Assembly: GCA_963082875.1 (NCBI GenBank)
Contig: OY720097.1
Location: 13,772,501 to 13,836,500, forward strand
Length of the DNA stretch: 64,000 nucleotides
Origin: Corella eumyota
Taxonomy: Eukaryota > Chordata > Ascidiacea > Phlebobranchia > Corellidae
Direction: 5' to 3'
Each line of letters begins with the position of its first letter. Position 1 is the stretch's first letter. The notes beneath the pieces were generated by a model. It was not told the DNA's origin. It did not search any database and was given only the letters and a program-made list of their open reading frames with translations. Of the stretch, positions 27,983-42,400 are shown one piece after another. Made by a program: the position numbers and the translations under genes.

Positions 27983-30900
27983 GTCGTGAAGCGCTTTTGC
28001 GCAGTCACAAAAGAATTTTAGCACCCGAGCAAATTCAAAAACGGAGACCGGGGTTTCTTACAATGGGGTAGTTTTCGCCAAAACCAATCTTGTTGATTAA
28101 TCCCCTATAGCCAACGTTTTCTATAAATACATAAAAATAGTTTTACTTTTAACGAAAATACAAAATATCATTAATTTCTCTACCTTTATTAATTTATAAC
28201 CTTATTACTACATATAAAAATAAAGATAGCAATTCTACAACTTACTAACCTACTTATTAACCTAGAACTAAGGTCTAATCTATTCTATACACGTATAAGA
28301 AAATTTCACTTGGATCAATTAACCGTATTAATTTTACAATAGGTCACTCCGATTACTTGTTGTGTGTTTTAATTAGATTTTAGTAAATACGGGGAATTAA
28401 ATCTCTTGAAATCCGTTACAACGTGGTGCAGGTGCATTCGGCTCATCAATAATGTAATTGTGTATTAGGAAAAGGCATCTGGGCACAGCGTAATTGATAG
28501 AAATAATTTTTATCCGTAGACGCTGTGTGATTGATTTAATGATTTGGTACAGTACGGTGTTCGTGCTATTAAAATAAAGGTATTCTAAAACGTATTAGGG
28601 ACTAATGTTCGTAGTCCTATTTCAGGTCAGTCCAATATTGATTAGGCCTAATAAATACGATCTAAAACAACAAGCACGACATAACCCATTTAAAAAGACA
28701 ATTTCCACTGAGACAAAATAAACATTTAGATCGTTCTAATAAGCGTGCTTCAGCGAAATAAAATTTGTTGATAGACAAGGAGGCTGTAATTGTTGTTTTT
28801 TACAACGATTAATAAGTAACCAATTATCAGAACATAGTAATAAATTCGTAATAATTTATGGCATATCCGATAATGTATATTAAAAGTAACTTATACAAAC
28901 GTCTGGCACACAATATTATACGATCCTTGTGTTACTTGACAACCGCGCTGTCTATAAACGCCAACACTTCAAAACGAAACAGCACAGCTAAATTGTCAAG
29001 TTACACATCCATGTAAAGCTTGCCCTGCCCAGCGTAAACACCATGCGAACTGGGTTTTTAAAACAATGAATTGCGTAAGTATCTCATTTCGCTCGGCAAC
29101 ACAATATAACAAAAGAAATTTGTATACTTTTGTTTTTTGTACTGGCGGTTCGTTTTCAAAGCAGTAACCCGGAAGGCAGCGTATCCATTTGTATCCTAAG
29201 TTTTGTTTTTTAGGAATTATGACAGTTTTATACTGGCGCTGTGCACCGTAGCAAACACACGAAAATTTTACAAAGTGGAATGTATAAAATCAATGTGGTG
29301 TGGTTTAGTCTTAACTACAGTTTAATATTAAAGTCGCTCCAAATTCGTACGTTTTCAAAACAATAATACCTGTACAATTAATTGTTACCCATTTATGTTT
29401 GTGTAAAGTATATAAGTCATAAGTGATATACAGTTTTTACCCAAACCAAGTAATGTCTGGAAAATAAATTTATAAAACTGTTTTGGTGTTATAGTAAATG
29501 GTTATTCGCGTAGTTAAATTTGACTAAATTTACTAATACATTAAAATATTTACAACCTTTTTTTCCTGGCAGCACTTTAATGTCTAACTGTTGACGTGCT
29601 ATATCCGCCTAATTAAATCTAATAATATCTCCTGCCTTTCTTTTTTGTTTTCTTTTTTGTTTGCAATAATACCATTAGCTTAACCTCAACTACATTTTTA
29701 TTTAATTTATTCTTACGCAAAGTAAACAGTTAAAACCTCATTTGTAATATTTACGCCATTTGGCATCGGTTACATAGTAAAACTGTAATGTCACTTTTAC
29801 GACTCGCGCTTACTCTCGATATTGGAAATAATATGTTGACAAAAAGAAGGCAAGTTACTATGGTTTCGAACGCGTGGTGCCGCTATTTTATAATTAAAAC
29901 ATTTGTCCCCGTCTTAGATTTTACAAAAGCTTAAAATTTTATTTAAAAAAAAATATGTTGTTTAAAGTTATTTTAGCAACTAAGATTGCAGTTTTGTTAA
30001 AAAGTATTGAAAAGTAGACATGTTTCTTTCAACAACTCCCAGCACCACGGGATAGCATTGTGCATGTCAAAAGCAGAATGGTCAATTTATTTTACAGCAA
30101 GGATGCCATGCTTTGATTGTGTAATCGTATAAAATAATCGTCATTTTGGTTTAAAGAAAAATTTGTTTATGAACTACGCTTTTAAAGGTTGTCAGTCAAT
30201 ATTGTGGCAATCAACAACTTACTAACTAAAATTCCATTTATGTAAAATATAGTGTTATTGTAATAATTTACTTGCACTTTATTCATTACTGTAAAGAAGT
30301 ACAAAAAGTATTTAATACCAGATAGAAAAATTGTTCATAGTTTTTAGCTTTTATTTTACATATAATCATCTTATAACAAGACTCCAGCCTAAACACTTTA
30401 GGCATCATAAGTTAAAATCTTGCCTACTTGCCGTCGAGGCAAAAATGTTTGCCTTTCTTGCGCAAAAATCCGTAACAACGCAACACTATTTTTTATTTTT
30501 ATTTAAAAACCCTTGATGTTCAGACGTAAAACAAATACAAGTTATAGTTGTTTTGTGATCTTTGGTATTATCACAAATCGAAACTAAGTAAGTTACTGAG
30601 AAAATTATATATATAGAATAACAATAACATTATATAACTGCTATTGATTTTTTTTAAATTCAATCATTTTTTTTAAATTCAGAAAGCATGTAACCGATAC
30701 TCTACTAGAACATCGACGCTAACTAGTTAATTGATAGCTTCAAGACAATGAAAAAAATACCAAACCATGGTTACTAAATTTACCAACACTATTAGTTTCA
30801 GTATTTGGGATTTACTTACTTGCTGACATCGACTATAGGTAGGTAAAAGTAATTTGTAGAAGTTGCGTTATTGAAGTTGCAAAAGTTATTTTGTACTGGC

Positions 30901-31243
30901 AAAATGATATTTGTGCTTTTAGTGTATAGAAGTTTTAACAACATATAGCTTTAGTAACATTGCATATAATATTGGCTTAAATTGGGTTTTAAGTTAAATT
31001 ATTTACTACAAAGCAGCAAAGACGAACCGGCCTAGTATAGGCTAAATAGCATATTTCAAAAATTTTAGGACTTTGTAGAAAGTAACAAAACTTGAAATCG
31101 GGTCAAATCAATCGATTCACATGCCTTACTACTAAACAAATATTTATTACTCATCTTACATAATACTTTTCATGTTTGGCAGGTATTAAGCGCATGTAAC
31201 ATCAAACAACTTTACACTGGTTGGTGTTCCATCAAAGTTTACA
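27983..31243. other. divergent intergenic region
   Basis: 3.3 kb between the start codons of the doublecortin gene (-) and the giant coiled-coil gene (+). It should contain both promoters and the 5' UTR of each. The DCDC2-side leader (27983-28130) is open in several frames, with an in-frame stop before the chosen ATG. An inverted repeat lies at 28928-29007. A near-duplicate TTTTTTTTAAATTCA occurs twice around 30648-30682. No coding exon was recognised. Confidence 0.5.
28928..29007. repeat. 15-bp inverted repeat, 80 bp overall
   Basis: Arms TGTGTTACTTGACAA (28928-28942) and TTGTCAAGTTACACA (28993-29007) are complementary at 14 of 15 positions across a 50-bp spacer. It could be a tiny MITE remnant or a hairpin RNA. 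Confidence 0.45.
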
Positions 31244-34200
31244 ATGAAACGAAAGCGCTTCGATACGAGTGGAGATGGTGATAAGCAATCTGGCACTACA
31301 CGCCGAGAAGCACTGTATGTTAAAATGGATGAAACAACACAACAAGAACACAATAAACAAAGCAACAAACAAGAGACTGTAACATCTGAACATGTTTCAG
31401 AACCTGGCGAAAAATTTAAAACAGCTTTTCAGCGGGTAGTCGCTGGAACATCAGGTCTCAGTAAAAGAAGAAAGCATAAAGAGGTATAAATTTATCGCCC
31501 GCAAGGTTAAACTTTTGGGTTTTTAAAAAGGGTAATTTAGCAAATACTTATTGTAATACTCTGGTAAGATGTGATTAAAGTTCAAGAAATTGATCATGTA
31601 GATACAAATGATATATAATAAATCAGATTGCCATAAACTTCGAGATATTATACGACTAGGTGTTACAGCCTGATAACCTTGACGAATGCAGCACAAGCGA
31701 CGATGCATCAACGTTAAAAGACGAAGAAGAAGATACTGATCTTGAACCGACATCAGTGATGCCACAAAAAGTAAGGTCACGTCCACAGGACAGATGGGTT
31801 TTTAATGATGAAGTGTTGGAATGTAAAGAGGGTAAGCTGATTTTCCTTTTATATGCTATGTATTAGAAAAAAATAGTTTTAAAATAAATTTAAAATCAAG
31901 CAATATGACGCTATATGAGCGCTGTGTGTCGCTTTATAATATTAAAAAATAATTCTAGACAACGTTAAAACGGGTCCACCAATGTGGGTACAAATAAGAC
32001 AAAATTCGGTGGAAAATTTAACAAATCTTAGTGTTGGTAAACGCCAAAGACGACATTCTGGCGAAAATAAACGGGTAAATTATTTTTTTATATATTGTCA
32101 CATTTTTTCAAAATTTTTTAATAAATTTGCAATATACTTTAATTGTTTTTAATAAACATAAATATATTTTGCTATTACGCATGTAGTAAACACTTAAAAA
32201 TAATATGAAAAAAAAAAAAAAGTTATTTTGTTAGGCATTGCGCCCGTTTTCACCAAAGCCTCTGAAAAAGTATTCATCAACTGGCGATTTAAGCAAAACA
32301 GAAAGTGAAGTAAATTTTATTATTTTATCTAATGAGTAAATTAGCTTTAGCTTTTTTATGTAATTTTTTAATTCCCTAACCTTACCTAAACGTTTTTAAG
32401 GTTTACAACTTACCTAGAAGAATTCTCCCTGATCTTTCTATATGTCAGGTAAACGCATTACTTTAGTTACATTTTTTGTGTTAGCAAAATGAGTCTGTTT
32501 ATATATTACTAAAAAGAAAAAGCTAATTTACGTGTATGATTTTGGTTTATATATTATACAGAAAATAGCAAATCAGGAAAACGTTGACATGTCCGACACA
32601 AACGTACCAGCGACCCCAAGTGATAGAAAAACTCTGGAAGCCCAATTTAAACTTTTATATTGCGAAAACGTAAAACTTGACCGAGCTTATGGTGATTTGC
32701 AGGTCATTAAAACAACCAAGAAATTGTGTTTTAATTAGCATTGGACCAAATAAGTTGTTTTTACCTATTTAAACGCGAGTAACTTAATGAAATTCAAGGG
32801 GAATAAATTTGTTTTTAAAATTTTTTATTATAGGAAAAAGTTCGTTCACAAAGTCCTCAACTTTTAAATTCACGTTTTAACAGCCCAAGAGAATTAGATT
32901 TACAAAACGAGAACAAGAAACTTCAACTAGAAAATCAGAAATTAAAGGAAGAGGTAACACAATAGTATAATCATCTTGTCATAGTAGTTACTATTGTTAT
33001 ATTAATATTGCAATATTTTTATAGCTTTTAGAAGTAACAAAGTGCGATAAGTCGGAAATGTTGTCTGTTTCAATGATGGTTACTCCTGGTTCTCTATCTC
33101 CACCTAGCGAAAAAACGGAAACATATTGGAAAGATGCGATTAAGTGTATTACAAAAGTTAAGGTAAATTAATTATTAAATTAAACAATATTTATTTGATT
33201 TTAGTAAATGTTTTGAATAATCGTAACACGACTTTATATTTTAAATATAAATCCAATAAAGCAGATTCATGAAAGATTACTATACATAATACAACTTTTA
33301 TAAAATGACTATTTATTTTTTCCACATCATGTTGTTGTAATTTTTAAAAGTTATTTTTGGACAGATGCTATATAACCTTATACTACTAAATGTGTTACCA
33401 GGACGACGAAATTTTACGCCTCAGTGATCAGGTCGCCTATTGGATGGAACACGCAAATTCATTGTCACGTGATCAAAACGTAACAGACGATATAGATGAA
33501 ACAACTTACATAAAACCATCTACAATGTTAAAGGTAGAAAATTACACTTTCTAACAAAGTTCTTTTAATTAAAAAAATGTAACCCCATTTATTTATAGTT
33601 TATTTGCAGTTTTTAATTAACATAAATAAATTATTTTTATGCAAAATTATCGTCAAAACTTAATATTTGCTTGATTTTAATTGTATTATACAAACAAAAT
33701 TTAAAACAAAAAAGCCCAATGCCAAGTTGTAATTTCCATAACAGTTAAATGGTTAACCTTTTCATAAATTTTTAAAACAAATAAGGTATTAAGATTAAAT
33801 TTATTAAAAACATTTTAGGTAGTCGCATAAAAATAAAAATTGTGGAATTTATATTTGTAACCGATCGTCTAATGTTGTTTGCGGGTTTAAATATTGATTG
33901 TTGTATGTTATATTTAAGTGCGCTCAAGTACTTTGTAACAAGCGCGATAAAACACCTATGTTTAAAAATGTATTTTTTATATTTAAGTTTACGCTTTGGT
34001 TATAAAAATAGTTTTGTACTCATTACAATAATTAGAATATTGCTAAAGTATTCTTTATAAACAAAAGGGGGGTTTTGTAAACTTTACTTTGGCGTATTGT
34101 TCTGAAGTAAATTATTGTAACTCAATACAAGAAAAACATATATAAGTACAATAGATATGTAGGTAGATGGTTAGTGTAGGCCTGTATTTGTAGTTTAAGT

Positions 34201-37200
34201 AAGACAATTCTGATTGCTCAAAATGTTTAAAAGTAAAAACAACAAGCGCCTTGAGGTAACCATTTTATTTTCTCTGTGTTAACAGTATCTTAATTGAAGG
34301 GTTAGTGTTTTTAAAATAATTTTTATTTAGGAAAGAGTAGCGGAATTGGAACAATCAGAAGCTCAACTGAAATGTCAAATTTTAAACTTAGAAGATCAGC
34401 TAGTTTCAACAAAATCTAAACTAGCAATCTCTAAAACACAAAACGACGATTTAGGTGACCATTGCGCAAAGCTGGAAGGTTGCTTAAGTAAATTCATGCT
34501 TTTTTGATCTATTTTAAGTTTATTTTTTACTTGATTTTAGATTTTTGCTTCTATTGTAACTTTACAACATAAAGTATATCACTTTTAAATATTCAAGTTT
34601 TAAAGTGAGGTGTTCTAATTATGACCTTACACATAACAAGTAAAGTCAAGCTTTGGTTTAGAAATAAAATAACAACGTTATATGGTGTTAAACAAGCCAG
34701 TACTTCATATTGTATCAGTTACTAGATTAAAAAATGTTTTTTTTAGGTGTAATAGATGCGGAAAAAATGTTACTTGATGATCTAAAACTACAAAACGGCT
34801 ATTTGAGAAATGAATTAGCAGAAACTGAAAAACAAACCCAAACTTTAGTGGGAAAATTAGCACAAATGGCAGATGAAAAAGCAGATATTGAGCTTAAGGT
34901 AGCATTTTTAATAACTTCTTTTATTTAAAATAACGCAAAAACAAGTATTTATTAAACAGTCCACATATTTACAGTTGGCAAGAAGTACCAAAGAAAAGGA
35001 TCTTCAATCGATTGGTTCAAACTCTGAATCATTTAAATTAGAAATGGACCAACTGAAAATTGAGCTTTCTGCCTCAAATGATCGGTAAAAATAAATACAC
35101 TAAATTCAATTTTTTCTAACAATGTTGCAATAATACTTTGTAGCATTTTCTGTGTCGAACAAAGGTTTTGTTATTTATTTTTAGTTTATTATTAATATAT
35201 GGTAAATTAAGACGATGCCTAAAGCCTCAGGTTACCCGAGATAGTTTAACAAAACATTAATGTGTTAGTAGCCTAATACATGTTTGTTAAATACTTAACT
35301 CTAATTGACTATTACACTACCAAAAATATTTTTTAACTTTAACACATAAAAGTTTTTTTTTTTTATGTTGTATAGTTGTGCTGGTTTGGAGGACGTTAAG
35401 GAATGTTTGATCGAACAAATTAAAGCGCTAGAAGAAGAAATTAACGGTTTTGAAAAACAATCTGATCGCATAAAAGATTTAAATTCTAAAATAAGGTTGG
35501 TGGTTATAAAACTTTTGCAATACAAAACTCTTTGAATTACTAAACTTTTTTGCGCTATTAAGTTATATGTTGCATTGCAATACTACTCCGTTGTGTTATA
35601 CAATAAATACATACTTTTAATTAAAAGATTTGTATAAATTTAAGAAAACTTAATGCTGAAAAGGCTGAGATTGTTGAATCCCACGATAAACTACAGCTTG
35701 ACAAAGATTTAAATTCCGACATGTCTGAAAAGCTAAACCAGAGAATTTCCGATTTGCAGGTAAAGTTAATATCAATTTTATCTAAGTTTTGCAAATAAAG
35801 TGACATGACAATTTTAATACATGCAAGAATTTAGTAACTGTGGCTTGTTTTAAATATTAAAAAATTAGATATTTATTACTTCGTTCATGCCTTTGTTATT
35901 TTTGACAATTACTTTATTTTTTTGATTTTACCCATTGAGAGTGTGTAATTTAAACTTATTCTAATTTAATAATATTATATATTTTTTTAACATCAAAGGG
36001 TCACATTGAAACGTTAAAATCTCAGCTAGATCACCAGAAAAATAAAATAATTGCATTTGATCAAATCCAAGAACAACTTGAACATGTCATGAACGAGAAA
36101 TGCACACTCGAGGCAGCATGCGAACAATTAAAAAATGAAAAACAAGACATCAAAAATAAACTTACAGATCAACAGGTTATTTTTGTTATTCTGTTTAGTA
36201 ACGAATTAAATTGTATTGCCTATTTGTGGTGTGTTTTGTTTTATTAAAGTGTGCCGCTACTGGTTAGAGTACAAAGTTGCATCACTTTTGGGCCAGATGT
36301 TAGTGGAAAAATTAATTACATCTCGTTATAACATCTTTTATTATAAGATTTTTAAACAAAATAATTATAATTATAAATACAAGAAAAGCAACATAACGCT
36401 ATACCCCTTGTTTTATGTTATTTTTTTAAACTACTTTGTTTTAATTAATAGGAAAAACTTTCTGAGTCTTTTGAACGAGCGAACACTCAGCTAATGCTTG
36501 AGACGAACGAAATGGCCACCCGGCAGCGAGATCTTCTCACCGACGTGCAACAACTTCGGGTTCGATCCCAGACCAGAGGAGTTGAAGCTATGGTTGGCAC
36601 AAAGTTTCTTAACACATTAAAATTAACAATTCGTTCTTGCAAGCCAATTGTCGAAAGCGTGAATAAATTGTTAAATGCCTCGACACAAATTCAAACTTCT
36701 GCTGTCCCATTCGATGATTTCAATGAAGAAGAAGCTATGCTAGATCACGACGCAATATCAATCCTTTCCGGTCACATAAAAGAAGTTGATGGTCTATCGT
36801 TACAACAGTTTGTGGAGGAACAAAACCAAAGTCCAAGACCAGAGGGAATCATTTCTATATCACAGTTACGTACCAAGGTGAAGGAATGCCATGAGATCAC
36901 AACTGCTGTTACTAACTTAAAGACTACGCTAGAGCTTCTATTACAGCAGTATAATCTTACTAAGGACCCAAAAACGTTCAATAAAACACCAAGGTATGTT
37001 ATGGTTTATTTAAATAGGTAAACATTTTTATTCTTCTTTAAAGTATTTTTAACTAATGTTATGGCCCAAACATCAATTTAAAGATGTAAAAAAATGATTT
37101 ATTTGGATTATGTTAGAAGATCCTATTTAAAAAAGTTTTTAATTGTATTAAACTACTTTTTTTGTTTAGTGAAAACGACGATATAGATTCACGTCTTAAA

Positions 37201-39487
37201 TGCTTACAAAATGAAGTTAAAGCATTAAAAATTGAAACCGAGAATCTGTCTAAAAAGAACAACTTACTTTCTTTTAAAAACGATGATCTTTTAGGTCAAA
37301 TTGAGTTGTTTAAAAATGCGTCAACTGACAACAAAACTTTAGAATTATTAACTAAAGAACTAGAACAAATGAAGCGAAATTCTAAACAGTTAAACACGGA
37401 GCTTGAAGATTCGCGTTTCACATGTAAAATGTTATCTGAAAAAATGATGGAAATTCAAGAAAAGTCTTTGCTTAAATCAGAAGAGTCTGTCAAGCAAGAG
37501 GAAAAACTAAATAACCTAGAGACGGTGATAAACGAAACTAAAGGAATGCTGGAAACAGCACAACTTGAAAACGAGATGTATAGATCTCAAATAAAGGCCA
37601 GGTCAGAAGAACAAATATCGACACAGAAAGGATATGATCAGGAAAATAGCAGTTTATTACTACAGCTTCAACAGTTAGTCGATGCTAAGTTAATACTTCA
37701 AAAGGATCTGAATGGAATAACAGAAGAAAAAGATAAACTAGTGGCAACGGTAGATATGCTGAAATCCGATAAGAACCAAACACAACAAAAACACTTGGCC
37801 GAAATTCAAAATTTGCAAGCAATTATAACTGCAAACGACATGGTGTTAAAACAAGTCAAAGATGATCTGGAAAAAGCAGAAAATGACCTGAACCATTTTA
37901 AAACCCAGGACAATGAAACTACAACACAAGAAAATAACGAAATTTTGCAAGAAAAATATGTTTCCTTGGACAAAGAAAATTCTGAGCTAAAAGTGAAATT
38001 GGATGAAGCTGAAAACGAAAAATCTAAAATAAAACTTGAATCTTCTCAGAAATTGGAAGAACTACAGAAAAGATTAAAATATGTTACGAATTTAAATGAA
38101 GAGAAGGACATATTGATAGATAAACATGAAAAGTAAAAAAAATTAATATGATAATTTTAAGTTTAAAGTGTTTTAAATTAAAAGTTTTAATACAGTTTAA
38201 ATACAAAATTTTTGACATTTTTTTAGATCACTTTTAGAATTGACCCAAGAAATTAGAAGCAATTCGTTTATCTCTTCTGAAACGAAACGTCTAGAAATGG
38301 AATTAGAAGCGTCTTTGTAAGTTACACAAATGAGTCTGAATAATATTTATGCCTTTTTAATTAAATTTATAGTTATTGTTTAATGGTAGTCTTGATTGGC
38401 AATGTGTTGCTTTTTTTTACTTCAAAAATGTTGAAAAATATTTACCTGTCTTAGTTTTAACAATTGTTTCTTTAGATCAGCTAATAATGAGATGAAAGAA
38501 GAAATTAAAGTTTTGATTCAACTTCAAAAACAGGAAACGTTAATGGAAGAAAAGTCATATGTTCAAGAAAATAAAAAGCTAGCAAATCAAATTCTTGAAT
38601 TAGAGGCTCAGTTGCTAGAATCAGAAAAGGCAAACTCAAGTAGAAAAACAAAAGCAAGTGAAAATAATGAAGAATTTTCACAGAATAGTAAACTGGCCGA
38701 AAAAGAAAAATTACTAAAATCTCTAACTACTAAACTAGATGAATTAAGTAAAATAAACGCACAGCTAGTCGAAGAGAATTCTACGATTTCAGCATATTTG
38801 AACAAGGTATTACTATCCAAACAAACACCAGCGGAATTCGGCGTAAATGACGTAAATATTTCCGACAATAAATCCCCAGGTTTTGAAATAAAGGAGAATG
38901 TCATTAAAACGTGTATTGAGGAGACAGGCAATACAAAGCCAATAGAGTGTAGTTCGACAGCGTGCTTACAATGCAAAACCCTATTAAGTGAGGTTGAGTG
39001 TTTAAGAGCAAAGTGCTTACAGCTTGAAAATGAACTGATTAAAATGGAAAAGCAAATATCGATCGACACTTCTAACGAAAATAAGTCGATCGTACATCTA
39101 TCTGACGCACCATTACAGTTGCTTGAAAAATTATCAGCAAAACAGACGACAAATGATAAACCCAAGCCGCGCAGTAAATTAAATAACTCAATGGAGAACT
39201 TAATCAGTTTTGACAATGATTTGCCAAGCATTAAGTCATCAGACTCTGTTGGCAACTTGAGTACTACAGAGTCAAATGTCGTAGATTTAGCAACAGATTA
39301 TAACCAATCCTTGTCAAAGCTAACTGAGGAAAATGCGAAGTTATTAGAAACAATTAAAGAGTTAAATGCTAAGGTATCAAACACATCTACTAAAAGTGAT
39401 CCTGATTACATTACCATTCTCAGAAATGAGAATGTACGACTGCAGGCATTGCTAGAGAAACGAAAAACGGAAAACCAAAGCATAAAG
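31244..39487 (+). CDS. giant gene, N-terminal coiled-coil part (exons 1-19)
   Basis: Exons: 31244-31483, 31660-31831, 31959-32074, 32235-32309, 32401-32448, 32562-32702, 32834-32953, 33025-33162, 33402-33533, 34331-34487, 34747-34898, 34975-35084, 35376-35495, 35645-35759, 35999-36175, 36452-36993, 37170-38132, 38227-38316, 38476-39487 (1,540 codons). The first ~200 residues are basic/acidic and disordered (KRRKHKE, EDTDLEP, GKRQRRHSGENKR, RPFSPKPLKKYSSTGDL). Coiled coil starts near the exon at 32562. The exon at 36452 includes a non-heptad patch (FLNTLKLTIRSCKPIVESV) that may be globular. The two largest exons, 37170 and 38476, are nearly uninterrupted coiled coil. The exon at 34331 can end at 34478 or 34487, both in frame. 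Confidence 0.85.
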
Positions 39488-42400
39488 GTACAAAACCGCA
39501 TTCAGCGCGTCAAAAAACGACTTTATCTGATTGGTCGATATGTCGACATGCTTGATAGCCTTCGCCTTACCCTTAATAACGACGGGTTAAAGGCTATAGC
39601 TTTTGATTTGTAATCACGTGACTGTTTCGTGTTGGAGTGTTGTGAAAGGTGTGCAATTAACATATGACTTGTATTTTATAGTTATTTAGCTATTTACTAA
39701 TATAAAATGTTACATGATTTTTACTATATAAGGAAATTAAAAATATTCCAATCAATTTTTTTTGTTTTACCCCAAAATTTGAACGTACTTAACTTTGCTT
39801 TTTTAAATAACATGGTTAAAATGTGTCTATTAACATTATAGCAACTAATTAATAAGCTTAAAATTACTTAGTAACAACCAACGCTTGATTTTCAACAGAG
39901 TGTCCAAAATGCGAGTTATGCTTCTTCTACTGACCTGCAAAGCGACACTGAATCTGATCCTGAAGCTGAAAGAAAGTTCCATGAACATGAACAGGCAAAG
40001 GAGTTGGAAATGCTTCAAGTAAGATTTCATACACCTTTAATGTTTAACGATATAACTGTGGTATAAAAAGTGCCTTAATGCAATTTAAATTTTGGTTATT
40101 TGTTAAAAGGCTTATCGATATTAATCGTTCTAAATTTTTGTATTTAACAACATTGCTAGTTTTATTCATTTTTGCTTAAAATGTTAATGCCATTATATTT
40201 AAATTTAGAATTTTTGAGTTTTAAAAGCTTTTGTTTGTCGTTTAGTTGGAGAACCAAGAAATGAAATGTCTTGTGGTGGCACATAAAAGAAAGCTGGATT
40301 ATGTTGAAAATGCAAATCAAGACCTGAGTTTAGAGAATGGAAAGATGAAGGAAGAAATTAAAAAGTTAAAATCTGTAAAGCTACCCTCAAATCCTTTTTT
40401 AAATGACGTCCTAAAGAAAATCGATCCACAAATCAAAAGGTTATCCTTTTTGTTTTTGTTTGTTTGTTACCTTGTGCTTTATATTGCTGGACTTAATCTA
40501 CAAGAGCAAGTTAACTTAACTCGTACTAATTATTATTGAAACTGGTTTTCAACTTATAAAATATGTTTTATCGAGAAAATTAAAAATAAGGTAAATTTGT
40601 TTATTTTTTCACAGTTTAGCAAGTACCGCACCTGCTGTGTTACAAGATCGTGAATCAACTTCACCTCGTGACTTTACTCCTTGCGGATCGATGACAGAAA
40701 ATGGAACTATTCCATTTGATGCTAAAAATAAAGAAACGGTAAACACATTTTTGTAACTGTATAGGTTTTATTTTATAAGTTTAAAGTTTAATTGTTCTAC
40801 CATTTTTTTATCGGAAAAACTTTTTATGTTTACGGTAATTTTTGCTTAATTTTCTATTCAAATCACTAAAATTTTATATTTTTTTACCAGGATAACATAG
40901 AAAGATTATCCACAGAACTTGAGGAAGCAAAAATAAAGTTACATACAATGGAAATTAATAACAAAGAAATGTCTGTGACCGTATGTTAAATTTTTGATAT
41001 ATTTGCAATTTGTATTACAACCTACTTAGTATACTTCTTATTTCTAAGCACATCTTATTTGGATTTGCTCTTTTTCTAGTAAATATAAAACTTATTAAAA
41101 ATTATTTTGTAGACCATTCAATTAAAAGAAAATTTGCATCTTGTAAATGAAAAACTTAACGTCAAACAAAACGAGGTTTCCCAGTTGGAAAGCATACTTG
41201 AAGAAAACGAAGCTGACTTGAATGAAACAAAACTAAGGTTATTGTATGAAAACTTATTATTTTGCATCAACAATTTTGTGGTTGAACAAGTTATTCGAAA
41301 GGCACACACTTGTTGTTTAATAACTAGAGTGTATATTTGTTTTAGCAAAGAAAAAGAGATCAAAAACTTGCGAAATGAAGTCAATTTGCTGGAGAAAAAT
41401 ATTAAAACGAAAACGAACGATATTGCGGCTTTAAAATTGGACGAAACATTACAAACAGAAAAGTTTGAAAATCAGTTATCGAACATGAAAATGAATTTAC
41501 TGGCAGTAAATAAAGAAAGCGAAAAATTTGTAAGAAAAATTAATTTTATTTAATATCTATGTAATTTATGATATTTAATGTAGTCTTAGCAAATCAATGG
41601 CAGTTATTGTAAAAATTAGGCAAATTAAAATATAACGTTTTCACAACATTAACTTATAAATTAATTACCAAGCCTTATTTGTACACAATTTAGACAAAGA
41701 AAAATCAAGAACTGTTAAACAAAACATGTCAGATAGAAGCTAATGAACTAATATCCCGCAACGAAATCAAGCAAAAAAATCAAGAAATTGAAAAAATTAA
41801 CAACGAAAAACAATCCTTGATAAAAGCTAACAAAATTAAACTTGAACTAAAAGAAAATGAGCTTAAAGGTTTAATTGGTAACTAAAAACTAATTTTTTTT
41901 ACAATTAAATTTAAAATAATTTTTTTTTGTGTATTGTAGAAACTATAATTCGCAATGAGGATCTTGAAAAAACTACAGCAATGCAAAAGAAAGAAATTCA
42001 AAATATGATTTCAAAATTGGATTTCATGTCTTCAGGTACCACAGAGTTAATGGGTACACTGCAACAAAAAGGTAAATTCAATTTTCTTATCTATTTTTTG
42101 TTTATATATTAAAAATTAAACAAATGTAAAATAAAAGTTTAATTTTTTGATGGCAACTTATAATAAAATGGACTTCAAGTAAGATTGATTTTGCTAAAGC
42201 TTATCAAGTTAAAACCCTTTTCTTAATTGATTTATTTTAAGGCCTTATAAGATTAATCAAATGATAAAACCGTATTTAGTACGATACGATTTCCAGTAGG
42301 TTTGCCTATATCTGTGTTTCGCATTCGAAAAGCACAGTTGTCGAACTTAATGAACACGTCGTGCTGCCGTAGTTTTAAACATTCCAAATACAAAACGTTT

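Noticed and set aside
38608-39255. 215-codon minus-strand ORF
   Set aside because: Antisense shadow of the large coiled-coil exon 38476-39487.
40440-40539. Hydrophobic read-through after exon 40246-40439 that looks like a membrane helix
   Set aside because: Intron composition (T-rich), and the next exon joins in frame with the expected leftover bases; treated as intron.
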